From: an uncultured Gemmatimonadota bacterium
GTDB taxonomy: Bacteria; Gemmatimonadota; Gemmatimonadetes; Gemmatimonadales; Gemmatimonadaceae
Direction: 5' to 3'
DNA length: 64,000 nucleotides
Assembly: GCA_902826615.1 (NCBI GenBank)
Contig: CADEFN010000001.1
Location: 1,178,001 to 1,242,000 of the forward strand
Shown here piece by piece: positions 44,932 to 53,873 of the stretch. Made by a program: the position numbers and the translations under genes. Each line of letters begins with the position of its first letter. Position 1 is the first letter of the stretch. The notes under the pieces were generated by a model. It worked only from the letters and a program-made list of their open reading frames with translations, had not been told where the DNA came from and did no database searches.

Positions 44932-46516
44932 ATGGATCAGCTACGCGTGGATGATCACGGTCTGCGCGAGTGCGATAGCCCAGGCGGCAAACGAGTGGCA
45001 GCGGTCCCGTCGACGCTCGGTGCGCTGGGTATGGATGGCTGCAATCGCGACGGGGAGCATGTTGCCGGCACTGATGGCGATCAGGCCGCGCGGTGTGCGA
45101 CCACTTCCGCTGGCGACCGACGAGTCCGGCATGATGCTCACGGCGCAGTCCATCTCGTTCGCGCAGGGAGCGAACGTGTCGTGGCTCATGGTCGGATGGG
45201 TCGTCGCGACCGCCATCCTGCTGCTCGGCGTTGGGGCCGCGCTCATCTCATTGCAGAGAGTGCGTCGTCGCGCACGGGCGGAAGAATGGAACGGCACACC
45301 AGTCGCGATCACCGCTGAGGTTGGGCCGGGAGCCGCACCCTTTGGCAAGCCGGCGATTCTGGTGCCTTCGTGGACGACTGGCTTGACCCAAAGTGATCGC
45401 GAGTTGCTGCTTGCACATGAGCGATCACATGTCTCTGCCGGAGATGCCCGCTGGCTCCTGGCGGCCACGGTCATGGTCGCACTCAATCCGTGGAACCTTC
45501 CCCTCTGGTGGTGCCTGCGACGCCTTCGCACCGCCATCGAACTCGACTGTGATGCTCGGGTGCTGCTGTCCGGTGCACCGGTGCGTCCGTACGCCGAGCT
45601 CCTCCTCCTGGTGGCAGGGCGTCCCAAGGGGCGTTTTGCCCCCGGACTCCTCACCTTCGCCCATTCTCCTTCACAGCTTCACACCAGGATTGATGCCATG
45701 ACTGCTGCAAAACGTTTGACACCGTTAGGTCGTGCAGCCGCCGGCGCCCTCGGCGTCATCGCGCTGGTCACCGCCTGCGAAACGAGGGTCCCGGCGCCTG
45801 TCGCTCCGGTGACCGACTATGTGATTCAGGATGGCACGACCAAGGCCATGACCATCACCGCCGAGGGGGCAGATTCGGCGAAGGAGACGGTCGCTGGGGT
45901 GCTCAGCAAGCGCCGCGTTGCCGTGGGTGAGAGCGAAGACTTGTCGCAGCCTGTCATTGTGGTGGAAGACGCCGCCGGCAACGTGGTGTACTCGGGACGG
46001 GCCGCTACAACGAGCGTGCTCGATCAAGTGCAATCAACGTCCATCGAGCGCGTCGAGGTGCTCAAGCGAAGCGAGCTGCTTCCCCCTGAGGCGAAGGCTG
46101 GCCTGGTGACGATCAGACTCAAGCCGGGCGCGACATGGCCGGGCGCGAGCGCGGACACGGCGGCAGGAGTGTTCTACAAGAAGCTGGGCGTCCCGGGTGC
46201 AGGTGCCTCAGTGGATCGTGTCGAGATGCGGATTGGAGCGGCACGGTCGCCGGACACCTCCTCGGCGCGCGGCACGGTGCGCCTTCGGTCGTCATCACCG
46301 GCAGGTGCCGACGCCCCTACGGTGTTTCTGTTCGACGGCACCGGAAAGCTGCTCTATGAGGGACCGATGGGCCAAACGGGTTCGTCGAACCGTGTTGGCC
46401 CATTTGTCGTTAGTCCGGAGGACATTGACGGTGTCGATGTGAAGAAAGGTGACGCGACGGGAGGCCGGATAGAGATCCGTCTGAAGCCGGGCGTGGTACC
46501 TAAGCGCGTGGTGTAG
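44921..46516 (+). CDS. M56 (BlaR1-type) membrane metalloprotease with plug-like repeats
   Basis: 531 residues from ATG 44921. Membrane helices in the first 110 residues, then the zinc motif HERSH (His166-His170) in LLLAHERSHVSAGD and ELDCDARVL, as in BlaR1-type sensors. A further hydrophobic segment near 275-290 leads to a C-terminal periplasmic part with two repeats (IERVEVLKR...VTIRLKPG and IDGVDVKKG...IEIRLKPG) that recall the plug motif of TonB receptors. It lacks a penicillin-binding sensor domain, so its signal differs from BlaR1. Confidence 0.85.
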   Translation: MIAEWISYAWMITVCASAIAQAANEWQRSRRRSVRWVWMAAIATGSMLPALMAIRPRGVRPLPLATDESGMMLTAQSISFAQGANVSWLMVGWVVATAILLLGVGAALISLQRVRRRARAEEWNGTPVAITAEVGPGAAPFGKPAILVPSWTTGLTQSDRELLLAHERSHVSAGDARWLLAATVMVALNPWNLPLWWCLRRLRTAIELDCDARVLLSGAPVRPYAELLLLVAGRPKGRFAPGLLTFAHSPSQLHTRIDAMTAAKRLTPLGRAAAGALGVIALVTACETRVPAPVAPVTDYVIQDGTTKAMTITAEGADSAKETVAGVLSKRRVAVGESEDLSQPVIVVEDAAGNVVYSGRAATTSVLDQVQSTSIERVEVLKRSELLPPEAKAGLVTIRLKPGATWPGASADTAAGVFYKKLGVPGAGASVDRVEMRIGAARSPDTSSARGTVRLRSSSPAGADAPTVFLFDGTGKLLYEGPMGQTGSSNRVGPFVVSPEDIDGVDVKKGDATGGRIEIRLKPGVVPKRVV

Positions 46517-46580
46517 GCCGCCGGCATTGCTGCTCGGCATCGCATTCGCTCACACAAGCCCTGTCCGCGGCGCAGGCGTG

Positions 46581-46931
46581 TTACCCGGCGGCTGCCTTCC
46601 AGAAGCCACGATCGACGACTGACACTTCGAGCGCGAGTTCGGTCGCGCTCTGGTCATCGCGGACGATGTCGATGCGGGCGGTGTCCACCTCGCCGCCGTC
46701 AGGGGCGTGCAGAGAAAGATCGAGTGTGTTGCGCGCTCGCTGGTATCGCACCTGCCGTTCGAGTGCTCCCGGCGTGGCTTCGTCCTGCGGTCTCAGCACA
46801 AAAATCGGTTCGACGAGTTCGTAGCCAAGTCCCGGTCTGAAGTCGCCGCGCGCGATGCGAGTGGCGGCGTCGCGCGATTCGAGATCACACCAGCCGATCA
46901 CGATGTCCTTGAGGCGCAGGGTGTAGGACAC
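46581..46931 (-). CDS. Hypothetical protein downstream of nadE
   Basis: 116 residues, starting two bases after the nadE stop. It is beta-rich, with no signal peptide or membrane segment (LRLKDIVIGWCDLESRD, LGYELVEPIFVLR). I do not recognise the family. Tight spacing indicates co-transcription with nadE and perhaps with the glycan cluster. Confidence 0.6.
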   Translation of the reverse strand: MSYTLRLKDIVIGWCDLESRDAATRIARGDFRPGLGYELVEPIFVLRPQDEATPGALERQVRYQRARNTLDLSLHAPDGGEVDTARIDIVRDDQSATELALEVSVVDRGFWKAAAG

Positions 46932-46933
46932 GG

Positions 46934-48820
46934 CTAGTAGTCCACGGGGCGGAGGTACGACTCGCCGATGGCGGTGTTGCTCATGAGGGCCACCGTGGGG
47001 AGGCGGCGCTTCCAGTGTGTGCCATCGAGCCTTCGTTGCACCAGCCGTACCTCTTCTTCGCCAAAGCCGCGGCCCAGGAGGTCGGCGGCGGAATAGCCGG
47101 CCGTGAGCCAGTTGAGGATAACATCGGCGCGGGCATAACTCACCCCGAAGTCACCTTCATCGGTCTGGCCCTGGATGAGGTCGGCAGAGGCCGGTTTGTT
47201 GATGATCACGTCCGGCACACCGAGGTGGCGCGCGAGGGCCCACACCTGGGTCTTGAAGAGATCGCCGAGGGGGTTGATGGGGGGCGAGTCGTCGGCGTGC
47301 CAGGTGAAGTAGCCGAGGAGCCGCTCCGATTTGTTGCCCGTGCCTAACGGGACGCCCCGCACGCTGGCGGAGAGGTCAAAGAGGGCGAGCATGCGTGTAC
47401 GCGCCATCACGTTGCCACGGCGCGCCGGATCGGCATCGGGGGCGAGGGCGAGGTAGCCATCCACCGCGGCACTGATGTCGAGTGTGGTGTGGCGGATGCC
47501 TAACGCGTCGATGACGAGCCGGGCATGGGCGAGGGAGTCAGGGTGTGAGGTGCGATAGGGCATGCACACCGCGAGCACGTGTTCGGGGCCGAACGCCCGG
47601 GCGGCCAGCGTGGCAGTGACGGCAGAGTCGACGCCACCGGAGAGCCCGATGACGACCTCGGTCATGTTGCGGCGGGCCAGTTCGTCGCGCAAAAAGCGGA
47701 GGAGCCAGCGCTCGGCGAGTGGAGCGTCGATGTCGAGCGGGGGCGGGCCGTCGGACACGGCACCCTCTGGCGGGGAAATGATACGAACGGGGACAGAATG
47801 ATGACGGTCGGGGGCGGGGTGGGCCGTATTTTTCAATCGGGGGGGGGCCCCCGGCCCACTGACAGGCACCGGTGCGGCATCAAAGGCCACCGCCGAGCGA
47901 TCCGCCTCACGCGCACCCGCCGCGCGTCGCTCCGCCGCCTCGAGACTCCGACGCACATGCGGCAGTGCTGTGCGCAAGTCGGCCAGCATGGGCGCGTCAG
48001 CGCGCGCCCGCCCCACGTCGCGAAAGTCCAGCGGTGTCATCACCACCACTTCCTCCCAGGCGGGTGCCCGTACCCGCACATCTCCTTTTGGACCAAACAC
48101 ACACGAGCACCCGGAGAATACCTTCCCGCCCTCACTTCCCACCAGATTCGAAAGGGAAACAAAAACGCCATGTTCTTCCGCGATCTCTCGGACCAGGCGT
48201 TCCCATCGCGACACCGATCCGGGGCCCGGGATTTCGTCCTGCCGCGGATGCACGCCTCGCGCAGGTGCCGCTGATGAAACGAAGATCAGCTCGGCGCCAT
48301 CGAGCGCGACCACCGTCCCCGAAAGGGAGTGCCAGGCATCTTCGCATACCAGCATCGCGGCACGCCCCCACGGCGTATCGAAGGCGCGCAGGTCATGGCC
48401 GCGCTCGACGAACCGTTCCTCATCGAACATGCCGTACGTCGGAAGGAAGGCCTTGCGATGCACGTGCAGCACCGTGGCGGCGCCATCACCCAGGCGCACG
48501 TATGCCACGCTGTTGTGCAACGTCTCCCGCCAGCGCTCGTAAAACCCGATCACGACATCGACCGGGCGCCCGCCTGCGGTGTGATCCCGGTAGGTCTTAT
48601 CCAGGTCCGCCGCGAGTTGCCCCGTCGTCAGCGCGACCTCACGGACGCCGCCTTCGAGGAAGTAGCCCGACAGGACCGTTTCGGGAAAGTGCACCACCGT
48701 GGGGCGGGGCGACGCCTGCTCGAGCGACGCGAGTATGGCGCCAACACGCTGCAGGTTGCCTTCGTGGTCCCCTTTTCGGGGATGCAGCTGAGCGACGGCC
48801 AGAATCAGGGAGCGCGACAT
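46934..48820 (-). CDS. nadE: Glutamine-dependent NAD+ synthetase
   Basis: 628 residues. The N-terminal nitrilase-type glutaminase (about 5-270) has Glu in HFPETVLSG, Lys in HVHRKAFLP and Cys in VCEDAWHS. The C-terminal synthetase (about 345-628) has the ATP pyrophosphatase loop SGGVDSA and later GTGNKSE and DEGDFGVSY. It amidates nicotinic acid adenine dinucleotide. The linker between domains (about 290-340) is long and Pro/Ala-rich. It lies 37 bases after the beta-barrel gene. Confidence 0.95.
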   Translation of the reverse strand: MSRSLILAVAQLHPRKGDHEGNLQRVGAILASLEQASPRPTVVHFPETVLSGYFLEGGVREVALTTGQLAADLDKTYRDHTAGGRPVDVVIGFYERWRETLHNSVAYVRLGDGAATVLHVHRKAFLPTYGMFDEERFVERGHDLRAFDTPWGRAAMLVCEDAWHSLSGTVVALDGAELIFVSSAAPARGVHPRQDEIPGPGSVSRWERLVREIAEEHGVFVSLSNLVGSEGGKVFSGCSCVFGPKGDVRVRAPAWEEVVVMTPLDFRDVGRARADAPMLADLRTALPHVRRSLEAAERRAAGAREADRSAVAFDAAPVPVSGPGAPPRLKNTAHPAPDRHHSVPVRIISPPEGAVSDGPPPLDIDAPLAERWLLRFLRDELARRNMTEVVIGLSGGVDSAVTATLAARAFGPEHVLAVCMPYRTSHPDSLAHARLVIDALGIRHTTLDISAAVDGYLALAPDADPARRGNVMARTRMLALFDLSASVRGVPLGTGNKSERLLGYFTWHADDSPPINPLGDLFKTQVWALARHLGVPDVIINKPASADLIQGQTDEGDFGVSYARADVILNWLTAGYSAADLLGRGFGEEEVRLVQRRLDGTHWKRRLPTVALMSNTAIGESYLRPVDY

Positions 48821-48857
48821 GTGGGAAAGGTGTCTCCCCAGCCGCGCCCCAGCAACG

Positions 48858-49808
48858 TCACCAGTGACGCCGCATGCCGAACAGGAGGACGTGCTGGTCG
48901 ATACTGCGCGAGGGATCGTTGGAGCGGCGCCATTCGGGTTCGTAACTCAGCTCGAATTCGGTGCGCCCGAGCCGGTACACGAGGCCCGCACCGGGCTGCA
49001 GACGATGGTCACGCCGCAAAACGTCCTCGTCCTCGATTTCCACGGTCCGATCGCGATAGGCCTGCAGACGGTATTGCATCTCCACTTCCAGAGTCACATG
49101 CGAGCCTAGCGGAGTAGTGTATACCGAGTTCCAGGTGGTGCGCTGATAGTCGAACCGCGTCACCGCGGCCACGTTCTCCTCGAGCCGGAACTCACTTTCC
49201 CACGTTGCGCCGTCGGGCATCCGATGCCGGAACTCTGCCGCCACGAAGCGATTGCGTGCATCCTGGTCCGGTGCCTCGGGATACCGACGCCACCGATGTG
49301 ATCCCGTGAATCGGATACGACGATCACTGCCGAGCTTGAAGTCCATGCGTGGCTGCAGCGTCAGCTGATCGGAGACGTCCCGATCCTCGAATGATCCCTG
49401 CAGAGAACCTTCAGCGACGGCTTCCAGTGTCCACCACTTCGTGAGCCGCCCGCCAATGGTTGCGCGGCCACGCTGGGAAACCCGGTTGAATCGCTCGGTG
49501 GCTGAGTAACGATGAACGGCGATGTCGTACTCCGCCGTGAACCACGGACGCACCGGTCCGCTCTGGAGCAACGCGCCTGCGCCGGTGATGACACCGACAG
49601 ATCCGACATGCAGCGAGTCGCGGTTGACGTTGTCGTCGAGCCGCGACATCACAAAGGTCTGCAACTGCAAGTGCCGGAACGAAGGAGGTTGCTGCACCCG
49701 GCGCTGCGTGCTGTCGGCGCGGCCCGGTGTGGTGCGCGACGACGTCGGGACCACCTGCGCGAGTGTGAGTGAGGGCGCGAGAACCAGCAGCATCAGGAAA
49801 CGAATCAT
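48858..49808 (-). CDS. Outer-membrane beta-barrel protein of the glycan cluster
   Basis: 316 residues with a signal peptide ending at LTLAQ. The mature protein is nearly all amphipathic strands (FTAEYDIAVHRY, TLEVEMQYRLQAYRD, TEFELSYEPEWRRS) and ends in HVLLFGMRRHW, with the aromatic C-terminus typical of barrels. The start overlaps the tandem-kinase gene by four bases. In this context it could be an outer-membrane partner of the exporter; that is inference. Confidence 0.7.
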   Translation of the reverse strand: MIRFLMLLVLAPSLTLAQVVPTSSRTTPGRADSTQRRVQQPPSFRHLQLQTFVMSRLDDNVNRDSLHVGSVGVITGAGALLQSGPVRPWFTAEYDIAVHRYSATERFNRVSQRGRATIGGRLTKWWTLEAVAEGSLQGSFEDRDVSDQLTLQPRMDFKLGSDRRIRFTGSHRWRRYPEAPDQDARNRFVAAEFRHRMPDGATWESEFRLEENVAAVTRFDYQRTTWNSVYTTPLGSHVTLEVEMQYRLQAYRDRTVEIEDEDVLRRDHRLQPGAGLVYRLGRTEFELSYEPEWRRSNDPSRSIDQHVLLFGMRRHW

Positions 49809-52066
49809 CGAACCTCCAGGAGCGCAGCGCGGTGTGGTGCGAGAGCCGTCTCGTGACCACCGCTGAGCAGCGCTTCGAGCTTTGTGAGGAGCAGGCCAAC
49901 ATGCCGCCGCCGGTTGTCGTGGCGGCTGGCGATTTCGACCAGTCTGGCGAGGGCAAGACAGGTCCAGCGCGCCACGCGATCGGGCGTCAGTCCTTCATGG
50001 ACGCGAAAGAGGTGATCAGTAAATGCCGTGCCTAACGCGGTGGCGGCCGGGGCGTGCTGAGACTCGCGCCATGCCAGTTCGGTCAGGTGCGCCACCATGT
50101 TGCCGACATCGAGGGCGGGGTCGCCCATCGCCACGAGGTCGAGATCCAGCAGGGTCACGCGCTCACCGTCGATGAGCAGCTGATCCTGGTAGAAGTCGCG
50201 GTGGAGCAGTGTCTCCCGATCGCACGGCGTCAGCGGCTCGGCAAGCCGGTGGAGATCGTGGAGGAGCCGGGCAAGCCGCTCCTGCAACGCCGGCCTGGCC
50301 TCCGCGAGATGCCCGAATCGCTCGCGCAGAAGACCAAGCTCGTCGTCAACCGACCAGCGACGCGGCGACTGCACGCCGCAGGTGTGGAGCCAGTGGAGCG
50401 CGCTGCCGCAGAGGGCACCGACAATGTCCGCCGGGGTCCCGTCACTCACTGCAACGAGTGGCACAACTCCCTGCATCGACCGCTGCACGGCCACACGCCA
50501 CATCGTGAGCACCCCCAGGGGTTCGGCCACCTGGACCACGGCGCGTTCCTGCCGCTGTGTTGCTTGCCAAAGCGCCCGATGCATCGCAAAGGCCTGAAGG
50601 TCAGCCCCTTTTCCCCTGACCTTGCCTAACCATGATTCACCCGTGCGCGCGCCGCCCGCGAGTTGCCACTCGATCAGGCAGCGGCGGCCTGGTTTGTGCC
50701 GTGTCAGCGACGCGGCATGTACCGACGTACCAGCGGGAAGCAGCGACGCCAGCGCGGCGGTCGCTCGCGCGGGATTGAGCAGCGGTTGCGCAAAGGCGAG
50801 GGCGTCATCACCCGAGAGTCCAGCCGGCCGCCGCCCGAGCGCCGGCGGCTTCGCCGAGGCGCGCACGAGTTCATGCGCGCGATCGAGCAGTGCTTCGATG
50901 CGCTGTGGCCACTCCGGAGCACGATGTCTGAATGGATGGGGTGCAAGCATCAGCATCGCGCGCGCCGTCGACCGATCGAGCGTCTCCTCGTCAGCCGCGA
51001 TGGAAGGACCGTATCCTTCCAGCAGTGCACTCCTGATCTCCCGGGCACGCGACCAGGTGATCTCGCCACGGCAAGCGTCCCGCTCGCAATGCGCCAGAAA
51101 ATTCGCGAGGTCGCGCGTGGGGTCACCGAGATGTGCTTCGTCGGTGTCCAGGAGATGCAAACCGTGTGTGCCCGTCAGCAACTGCTTGACGTAGAAGTCG
51201 CCGTGGCAAGGCACGACATGCCGAGTCGGGGTGTCCGATCCCAGGTGTTGCAGCAGCTGATCGACGGACCGAGCGAGCCGCGGCACCAGGTATTGGACAT
51301 CATGTGCAACGTTGAGGAGCGCCTCATCGGCTGCATCCTCATCCACGTGTGGCAGGGTGAACACCGGCGCCTGATGTAATGCCGCGAGCAGCGCTCCCGC
51401 GTCACGGAAGTGCACCACGGGCGAGGCCTGATGCGTCATCGTGGCACCCTCCACCCACGGCGTCACGATCACCTGTCGGTGGTCGGACCAGCGTGTGGGT
51501 GTGGTCACGGGAAGACCGGCCTCGGTGCCTAACGCGTGACTGGCCTGCAGCGCCCTGGCATATGCCCGCGGTTCGTGGCAACGCACAACGGCATCCGGGG
51601 TGGCACCGTTGCCGACTGCCAGCACCACACGACGCTCGGGTTTCCAGGTCAGGATCTGCACATCGCCGTCATGCACAGCCGGGAGTCCCAAACGCTCTCG
51701 GGCATGTGCCGCGGTCTCATCCGTCAGGAGCCAGCGGGGCCCTCGCAGCCGTGTGTCGTGCGGGAAACGAAGCCACGACAGCTGCAGATCGGCGTTATGG
51801 ATCCAGGGACGATGTCGAGCGGTCCCGTGTGACGATCCCTCGGTCCACGCCCGAACGGTCCACCGCGACACGCCGGCGGTCGAGTGCAGCGTGACGCCGG
51901 CAAGACATCCAACCCCCGGCTTGTATCGCAGGTAGTTGAGTACGGCGCCCAGGCTTGTGCCCTCGGGCGCGAGCAGCTGTTGCAACTGCTCCGCATCGAA
52001 CAGGAGCGGCAGCCCCGGCAGCTTCGGGTCGCGCGCCGCCAGCTCCCGATCGGCGTCAGCCAGCAT
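49805..52066 (-). CDS. Tandem APH-fold phosphotransferase (two kinase domains)
   Basis: 753 residues from ATG at 52064-52066. Two aminoglycoside-phosphotransferase-fold domains follow each other. The first has CHGDFYVKQLL and LLDTDEAHLGDP; the second has LHRDFYQDQLL and LLDLDLVAMGDP. Both keep the catalytic HxD and the metal DxD-like motif, but use Gln where APH enzymes usually have Asn. The gene overlaps the ABC exporter by 11 bases and the barrel gene by 4. A sugar or lipid substrate made by the cluster is more likely than an antibiotic. Confidence 0.85.
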   Translation of the reverse strand: MLADADRELAARDPKLPGLPLLFDAEQLQQLLAPEGTSLGAVLNYLRYKPGVGCLAGVTLHSTAGVSRWTVRAWTEGSSHGTARHRPWIHNADLQLSWLRFPHDTRLRGPRWLLTDETAAHARERLGLPAVHDGDVQILTWKPERRVVLAVGNGATPDAVVRCHEPRAYARALQASHALGTEAGLPVTTPTRWSDHRQVIVTPWVEGATMTHQASPVVHFRDAGALLAALHQAPVFTLPHVDEDAADEALLNVAHDVQYLVPRLARSVDQLLQHLGSDTPTRHVVPCHGDFYVKQLLTGTHGLHLLDTDEAHLGDPTRDLANFLAHCERDACRGEITWSRAREIRSALLEGYGPSIAADEETLDRSTARAMLMLAPHPFRHRAPEWPQRIEALLDRAHELVRASAKPPALGRRPAGLSGDDALAFAQPLLNPARATAALASLLPAGTSVHAASLTRHKPGRRCLIEWQLAGGARTGESWLGKVRGKGADLQAFAMHRALWQATQRQERAVVQVAEPLGVLTMWRVAVQRSMQGVVPLVAVSDGTPADIVGALCGSALHWLHTCGVQSPRRWSVDDELGLLRERFGHLAEARPALQERLARLLHDLHRLAEPLTPCDRETLLHRDFYQDQLLIDGERVTLLDLDLVAMGDPALDVGNMVAHLTELAWRESQHAPAATALGTAFTDHLFRVHEGLTPDRVARWTCLALARLVEIASRHDNRRRHVGLLLTKLEALLSGGHETALAPHRAALLEVR

Positions 52067-53873
52067 GAGGCACCGGGAGCGGGGTCGTGTGCATGCGGGC
52101 CGCCTGATCACGATACCATTGGGCAAACACACCACCAGCGCGCAGCAGATCGGACGGTGACCCATCTTCGGCCAGTCGCCCCTCTGACAGCACCAGCACA
52201 CGATCGGCGCGGGCGGCGAGATGCAGGGCGTGGGTGACGAGCATGGTGGTCCGACCGCGAGCGAGTCGCAGGATTGCGTCGCTCACCGCGCGTTCGTTCT
52301 CCTCGTCCAGTCCCACCGTGGGTTCGTCGAGAATCATGAGGGGTGCGCGGCGCAGCGCCGCGCGCGCCAGGGCAAGTCGCTGGCGCTGCCCATTCGACAG
52401 GGTGACTCCACGTTCGCCAACTGCAGTATCAAGTTGGAGTGGCAGTGCGCTGACAAACTGCTCGGCATTGGCGAGTGCCAGCGCTTCGTGGACCGCACTG
52501 TCTGCCACCGGCCCGGCGCCGAGCGTGAGATTGTCGCGGATGGTCCCGGCGAAGAGAATGGTGTCCTGCAGCACCACGCCCACCTGCGCTCGCACGGATT
52601 CCCGGGTGAGATCGCGAAGGTCGTGCCCGTCGATCCGCACGATACCACTGGTGGGCTCGTGCAACCGCAGCAGGAGATTGGCGAGTGTCGACTTGCCCGA
52701 CCCCGATGCCCCAACGATCGCCACCAGCTGACCGGCCGGGATCGAGGCCGAGATGCCACGCAGCACCTCGCGGTCTGGCGTGTAGCTGAACGAGACGTCG
52801 TCCAGCCGCAGGTGACCACGGAACGGCGGCGCAGGACGCGCAGCCGGGCGGTCTCCCCCTTCAGGAGCGATGTCGAGCACCTCGAGCACCCGCTCGGCGG
52901 CCGCGGTCGCCTTGCCGAGCCGGCCCGTGTACTTGGCGAAACTCTGCAAGGGTTTGAAGGCGGTCTTGAGGTAGGCCGCAAAGACGAGCAGTTCCCCCGG
53001 CGTCATGGCGCCCCGGAGCACACGCGTGGTGCCGGCCCAGAGGAGGAGTCCGGTGCTGAGGGCAATAAGCAGGTCGACACTGCGCTCCAGGCCTGCAGAG
53101 AGTCGTTTGCCTTTCACGCCCTGGCTGGCCGACCGCTGGCTCTCGCGGGTGAACTGGTCTCCGAGGACTTCCCCAAGAGCAAGCGCCTGAACGGTCTTGA
53201 TTGCGGCCAGCGACTCGGCGGCCGACGCCGCCATCGCGCCGTCACGACGCCGCTGCACCCGTGCCACCTCGCGAATGCGATGATGGGTATGACGCCAGCG
53301 CAGCAGGAACAGGGGAAGCGGTGCCATCGCGAACAGCGTGAGCCCCGGCTGCATCCAGAACATCAGCCCCAGCATGCCCACGAGAATGCCGGCGTCCGCA
53401 ATCAGCGGAAGTGCCGCGGTGAGCGCGACATCCTGCAGCATCCCGACATCACCCGTGAGCCGCACGGTGAGATCACCGGCTCGCGAACGGTTGTGAAAGG
53501 AGAGCGGGAGCACCTGCAGACGCCGGTACAGCGAGGCGCGCAGCGCGGTCAGCATCCGGTTGGCGGTCAGTGCGAGGGTGACGGTTTGCACATACCCTCC
53601 CATCGCCCGGAGACCAACGATCAGCAGCAGTGCCGCACCGCACCACGCGGCGATCACCAGCGGAGAGGTCGTTCCCATCCACGCGGGCCGGGCGCTTGCG
53701 CCAGGCATGAGCACGGAATCAAAGAGCACCTTTACCGGCCACGGCTCGAGCACGCGACACCCGACTTCAAGCGCGAGTGCCGCGGCAGCCACCACCACAC
53801 TCCGCCGCTCCTGGCGCCACGGACCATCGAGATGACGCATGATGCCGCGCCACGGGCCAAGGGGGCGGTTCAT
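52056..53873 (-). CDS. ABC exporter, fused membrane and ATPase domains
   Basis: 605 residues from ATG at 53871-53873, which overlaps the stop of the upstream glycosyltransferase gene (ATGA). Six membrane helices (about 25-300) are followed by an ATPase domain: Walker A GASGSGKST, signature LSNGQRQR (Asn in place of the second Gly of LSGGQ), Walker B LMILDEPT and the switch His in VTHAL. This is the MsbA-like half-transporter form, suited to flip a lipid-linked glycan or export a glycoconjugate. Confidence 0.92.
   Translation of the reverse strand: MNRPLGPWRGIMRHLDGPWRQERRSVVVAAAALALEVGCRVLEPWPVKVLFDSVLMPGASARPAWMGTTSPLVIAAWCGAALLLIVGLRAMGGYVQTVTLALTANRMLTALRASLYRRLQVLPLSFHNRSRAGDLTVRLTGDVGMLQDVALTAALPLIADAGILVGMLGLMFWMQPGLTLFAMAPLPLFLLRWRHTHHRIREVARVQRRRDGAMAASAAESLAAIKTVQALALGEVLGDQFTRESQRSASQGVKGKRLSAGLERSVDLLIALSTGLLLWAGTTRVLRGAMTPGELLVFAAYLKTAFKPLQSFAKYTGRLGKATAAAERVLEVLDIAPEGGDRPAARPAPPFRGHLRLDDVSFSYTPDREVLRGISASIPAGQLVAIVGASGSGKSTLANLLLRLHEPTSGIVRIDGHDLRDLTRESVRAQVGVVLQDTILFAGTIRDNLTLGAGPVADSAVHEALALANAEQFVSALPLQLDTAVGERGVTLSNGQRQRLALARAALRRAPLMILDEPTVGLDEENERAVSDAILRLARGRTTMLVTHALHLAARADRVLVLSEGRLAEDGSPSDLLRAGGVFAQWYRDQAARMHTTPLPVPHAG

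Noticed and set aside
44542..46516. Beta-lactam resistance cassette
   Set aside because: There is no adjacent beta-lactamase gene and the M56 protein lacks the penicillin-sensing domain.
49805..52066. Aminoglycoside resistance gene
   Set aside because: The APH fold alone does not show resistance, and the gene is embedded in a glycosyltransferase/exporter cluster.
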